Shown in pieces: positions 62,922 through 64,000 of a stretch of 64,000 bases of DNA. The notes under the pieces were generated by a model. The model made no database searches, had not been told where the DNA came from, and worked only from the letters and a program-made list of their open reading frames with translations. The position numbers and the translations under genes are program-made. The stretch's first letter is position 1. Each line of letters begins with the position of its first letter. The stretch is taken from the NCBI RefSeq assembly GCF_000621865.1, contig NZ_KK211360.1, forward strand, positions 162,158 through 226,157. The letters are read 5' to 3'. Source of the stretch: Pseudobutyrivibrio sp. MD2005 (GTDB lineage: Bacteria > Bacillota > Clostridia > Lachnospirales > Lachnospiraceae).

Positions 62922-63621
62922 TTTATATTCTAAGGAATGGTTTAAAGATTTTGTAGATGACTTTGAATATCTGTATTTTTGTGAGAGTGATAAAATTTCT
63001 GAAGATGGAAAACAGATTATTAATAGCCTAGGAATAAAAGTAAATAATAATGTGTGTAGAGAATACGAAGAAAACATTATAAAAAAAGATCATTTGGATA
63101 AGGGAATTATAGATGATATTGTTGTAGCTTGGAAAGCTGGACGATTGAAAAGGGAAGGTGACAATTATGAAATCGAAATGAAAGATGGAAACTATCTTAA
63201 TGGATATGGGCGAACTATTAAATCGAACGAACTTAAAGACTATTTAAATAAAGTTCCAAAGATAGATTCTATTGATGAAGAGAAATTTGAAATAGAATAT
63301 AAAAAATATCTAGATGCCGGACCTGTTCCAAATAATTTTGGTGCTGTATATATTATTAATCTTATGTATTTTAAATCAAGTGGTAAATGGCCAATTTATG
63401 ATAAATTTGCACATAAAGCATTAAAAGCGATTCTTATGGAAAAAAGTCCTGGAGAAATATGGGTCGGAGATGCACCTTTGAAAGCAGAAACAGATAAAGT
63501 GACAAATATGTATTTGGAGTATTGTTGGCTCCTAAATTGTTTATTTGGTAGCAAGGAAATAGATAGAAAAATAGATAGAGCATTATGGGTTTATGGCCAT
63601 GCAACGAAGCGAAAAGAATAA
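62914..63621 (+). CDS. Hypothetical protein coupled to WYL regulator 2
   Basis: 235 aa; GPVPNNFGAVYIINLMYFKSSGKWPIYDKFAHKALK in part is a distinctive helical block seen in poorly characterised Firmicute proteins. No membrane segment. Translationally coupled to WYL regulator 2, so it may act with or report to it. Function unknown. Confidence 0.65.
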   Translation: MSDLYSKEWFKDFVDDFEYLYFCESDKISEDGKQIINSLGIKVNNNVCREYEENIIKKDHLDKGIIDDIVVAWKAGRLKREGDNYEIEMKDGNYLNGYGRTIKSNELKDYLNKVPKIDSIDEEKFEIEYKKYLDAGPVPNNFGAVYIINLMYFKSSGKWPIYDKFAHKALKAILMEKSPGEIWVGDAPLKAETDKVTNMYLEYCWLLNCLFGSKEIDRKIDRALWVYGHATKRKE

Positions 63622-63643
63622 TATTAGATATTTTAATCTGTAT

Positions 63644-63680
63644 AGCGATGCACGATTTTTCGTGCATCGCTTTCTTTATT
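63644..63680 (+). terminator. Island-type terminator T7
   Basis: AGCGATGCACG pairs with CGTGCATCGCT around ATTTTT, then TTCTTTATT. Same type as T3-T6; closes the island. Confidence 0.85.
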
Positions 63681-63827
63681 CTGATTATAGAACAGTTTTA
63701 TATAGCCTGCAAATAAAAAGTCAAGGCTAAATTAAAGAACAATGAAATTTTTATACAGGTTGAAAAGAAGGTATCAAAATAAGACCACCACAACCAGTGC
63801 TGGTCTGAATAGTTTTATTGATTGAGA

Positions 63828-64000
63828 TTAATTCGATTCTGGAAGAGTGGCTAAGTATTCTTTCACTCGTCCATAGTAGATTCTTAGAAACTTGTTTGCA
63901 CCGGCTGTCATATAGACATAGTAAGGCTTGCCTTGTGCCCGTTTCTTATCTAAGAACTGATAAACAGGATCGTCCTGTGGCATGGTTTTGATGAGTACAT
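63828..64000 (-). CDS. IS110-family transposase, C-terminal part
   Basis: Partial, cut by the window end. The minus strand reads VLIKTMPQDDPVYQFLDKKR and GKPYYVYMTAGANKFLRIYY to a TAA at 63828-63830, the typical end of an IS110-family DEDD/Ser transposase. AGACCA...TGGTCT (63786-63809) just beyond is a hairpin that could terminate or mark the element end. Confidence 0.75.
   Translation of the reverse strand, partial: VLIKTMPQDDPVYQFLDKKRAQGKPYYVYMTAGANKFLRIYYGRVKEYLATLPESN

Overview
The window is AT-rich, densely coded DNA with strong AGGAGG-type ribosome binding sites. Its protein families (SstT, AGCS alanine symporter, MetNIQ, LacI-controlled sugar ABC operon, GGDEF and HD-GYP proteins, lipoproteins with Lachnospiraceae-style acidic tails) point to a Firmicute of the family Lachnospiraceae, probably Butyrivibrio or Pseudobutyrivibrio. 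This is an inference from protein character; no rRNA is present to confirm it.

1-23.5 kb is mostly ordinary metabolic chromosome. It holds a radical SAM protein, a PlsC-type acyltransferase, a macro-domain protein next to a membrane diguanylate cyclase, two sodium:amino-acid symporters, a flavodoxin-like reductase, and a LysR regulator divergent from an esterase/GntP-type permease pair. A metNIQ operon follows, continuing into a frameshifted aminotransferase, an M20 amidohydrolase and an L-2-hydroxyacid dehydrogenase. A LacI-controlled carbohydrate ABC operon comes next, with two identical operators flanking a terminator. The section ends with an acyltransferase-like protein.

23.5-40 kb mixes small accessory genes with signalling genes. 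It contains an MIF-like tautomerase, DUF4186, HNH, HD and half-size EamA proteins; an Rpn/PD-(D/E)XK gene between identical 100-bp direct repeats that share 13 nt with the adjacent tRNA-Leu(AAG); a hybrid histidine kinase/binding lipoprotein/HD-GYP trio; and a string of poorly known membrane and surface proteins. The section is bounded by two non-coding deserts (about 23.6-23.9 and 40.27-40.53 kb). Each desert carries eight TACGG half-sites in almost the same geometry (four inverted pairs of 37-38 bp, pair starts at +64/+96/+64 and +63/+96/+63), although the sequence in between is unrelated. I consider this the most novel signal in the window.

41-63.6 kb is an accessory island. Its genes or short operons are separated by similar GCAATGTGC-type terminators, and two WYL regulators lie within it. 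It contains an RNase J/beta-CASP-like metallo-hydrolase, two putative PD-(D/E)XK nucleases, a shortened PolC-like protein that has lost its catalytic aspartates, two paralogous CbbX-like AAA+ proteins, a soluble FtsH/M41-like ATPase-protease, three paralogous unknown proteins that follow the protease, a DUF2779 (Cas4-like plus RNase-H-like) protein, a double-glycine-leader-like small protein and a TetR/flavin reductase pair. The composition resembles a defence or stress island, but no known named system is matched. The window ends in the 3' part of an IS110-family transposase gene.
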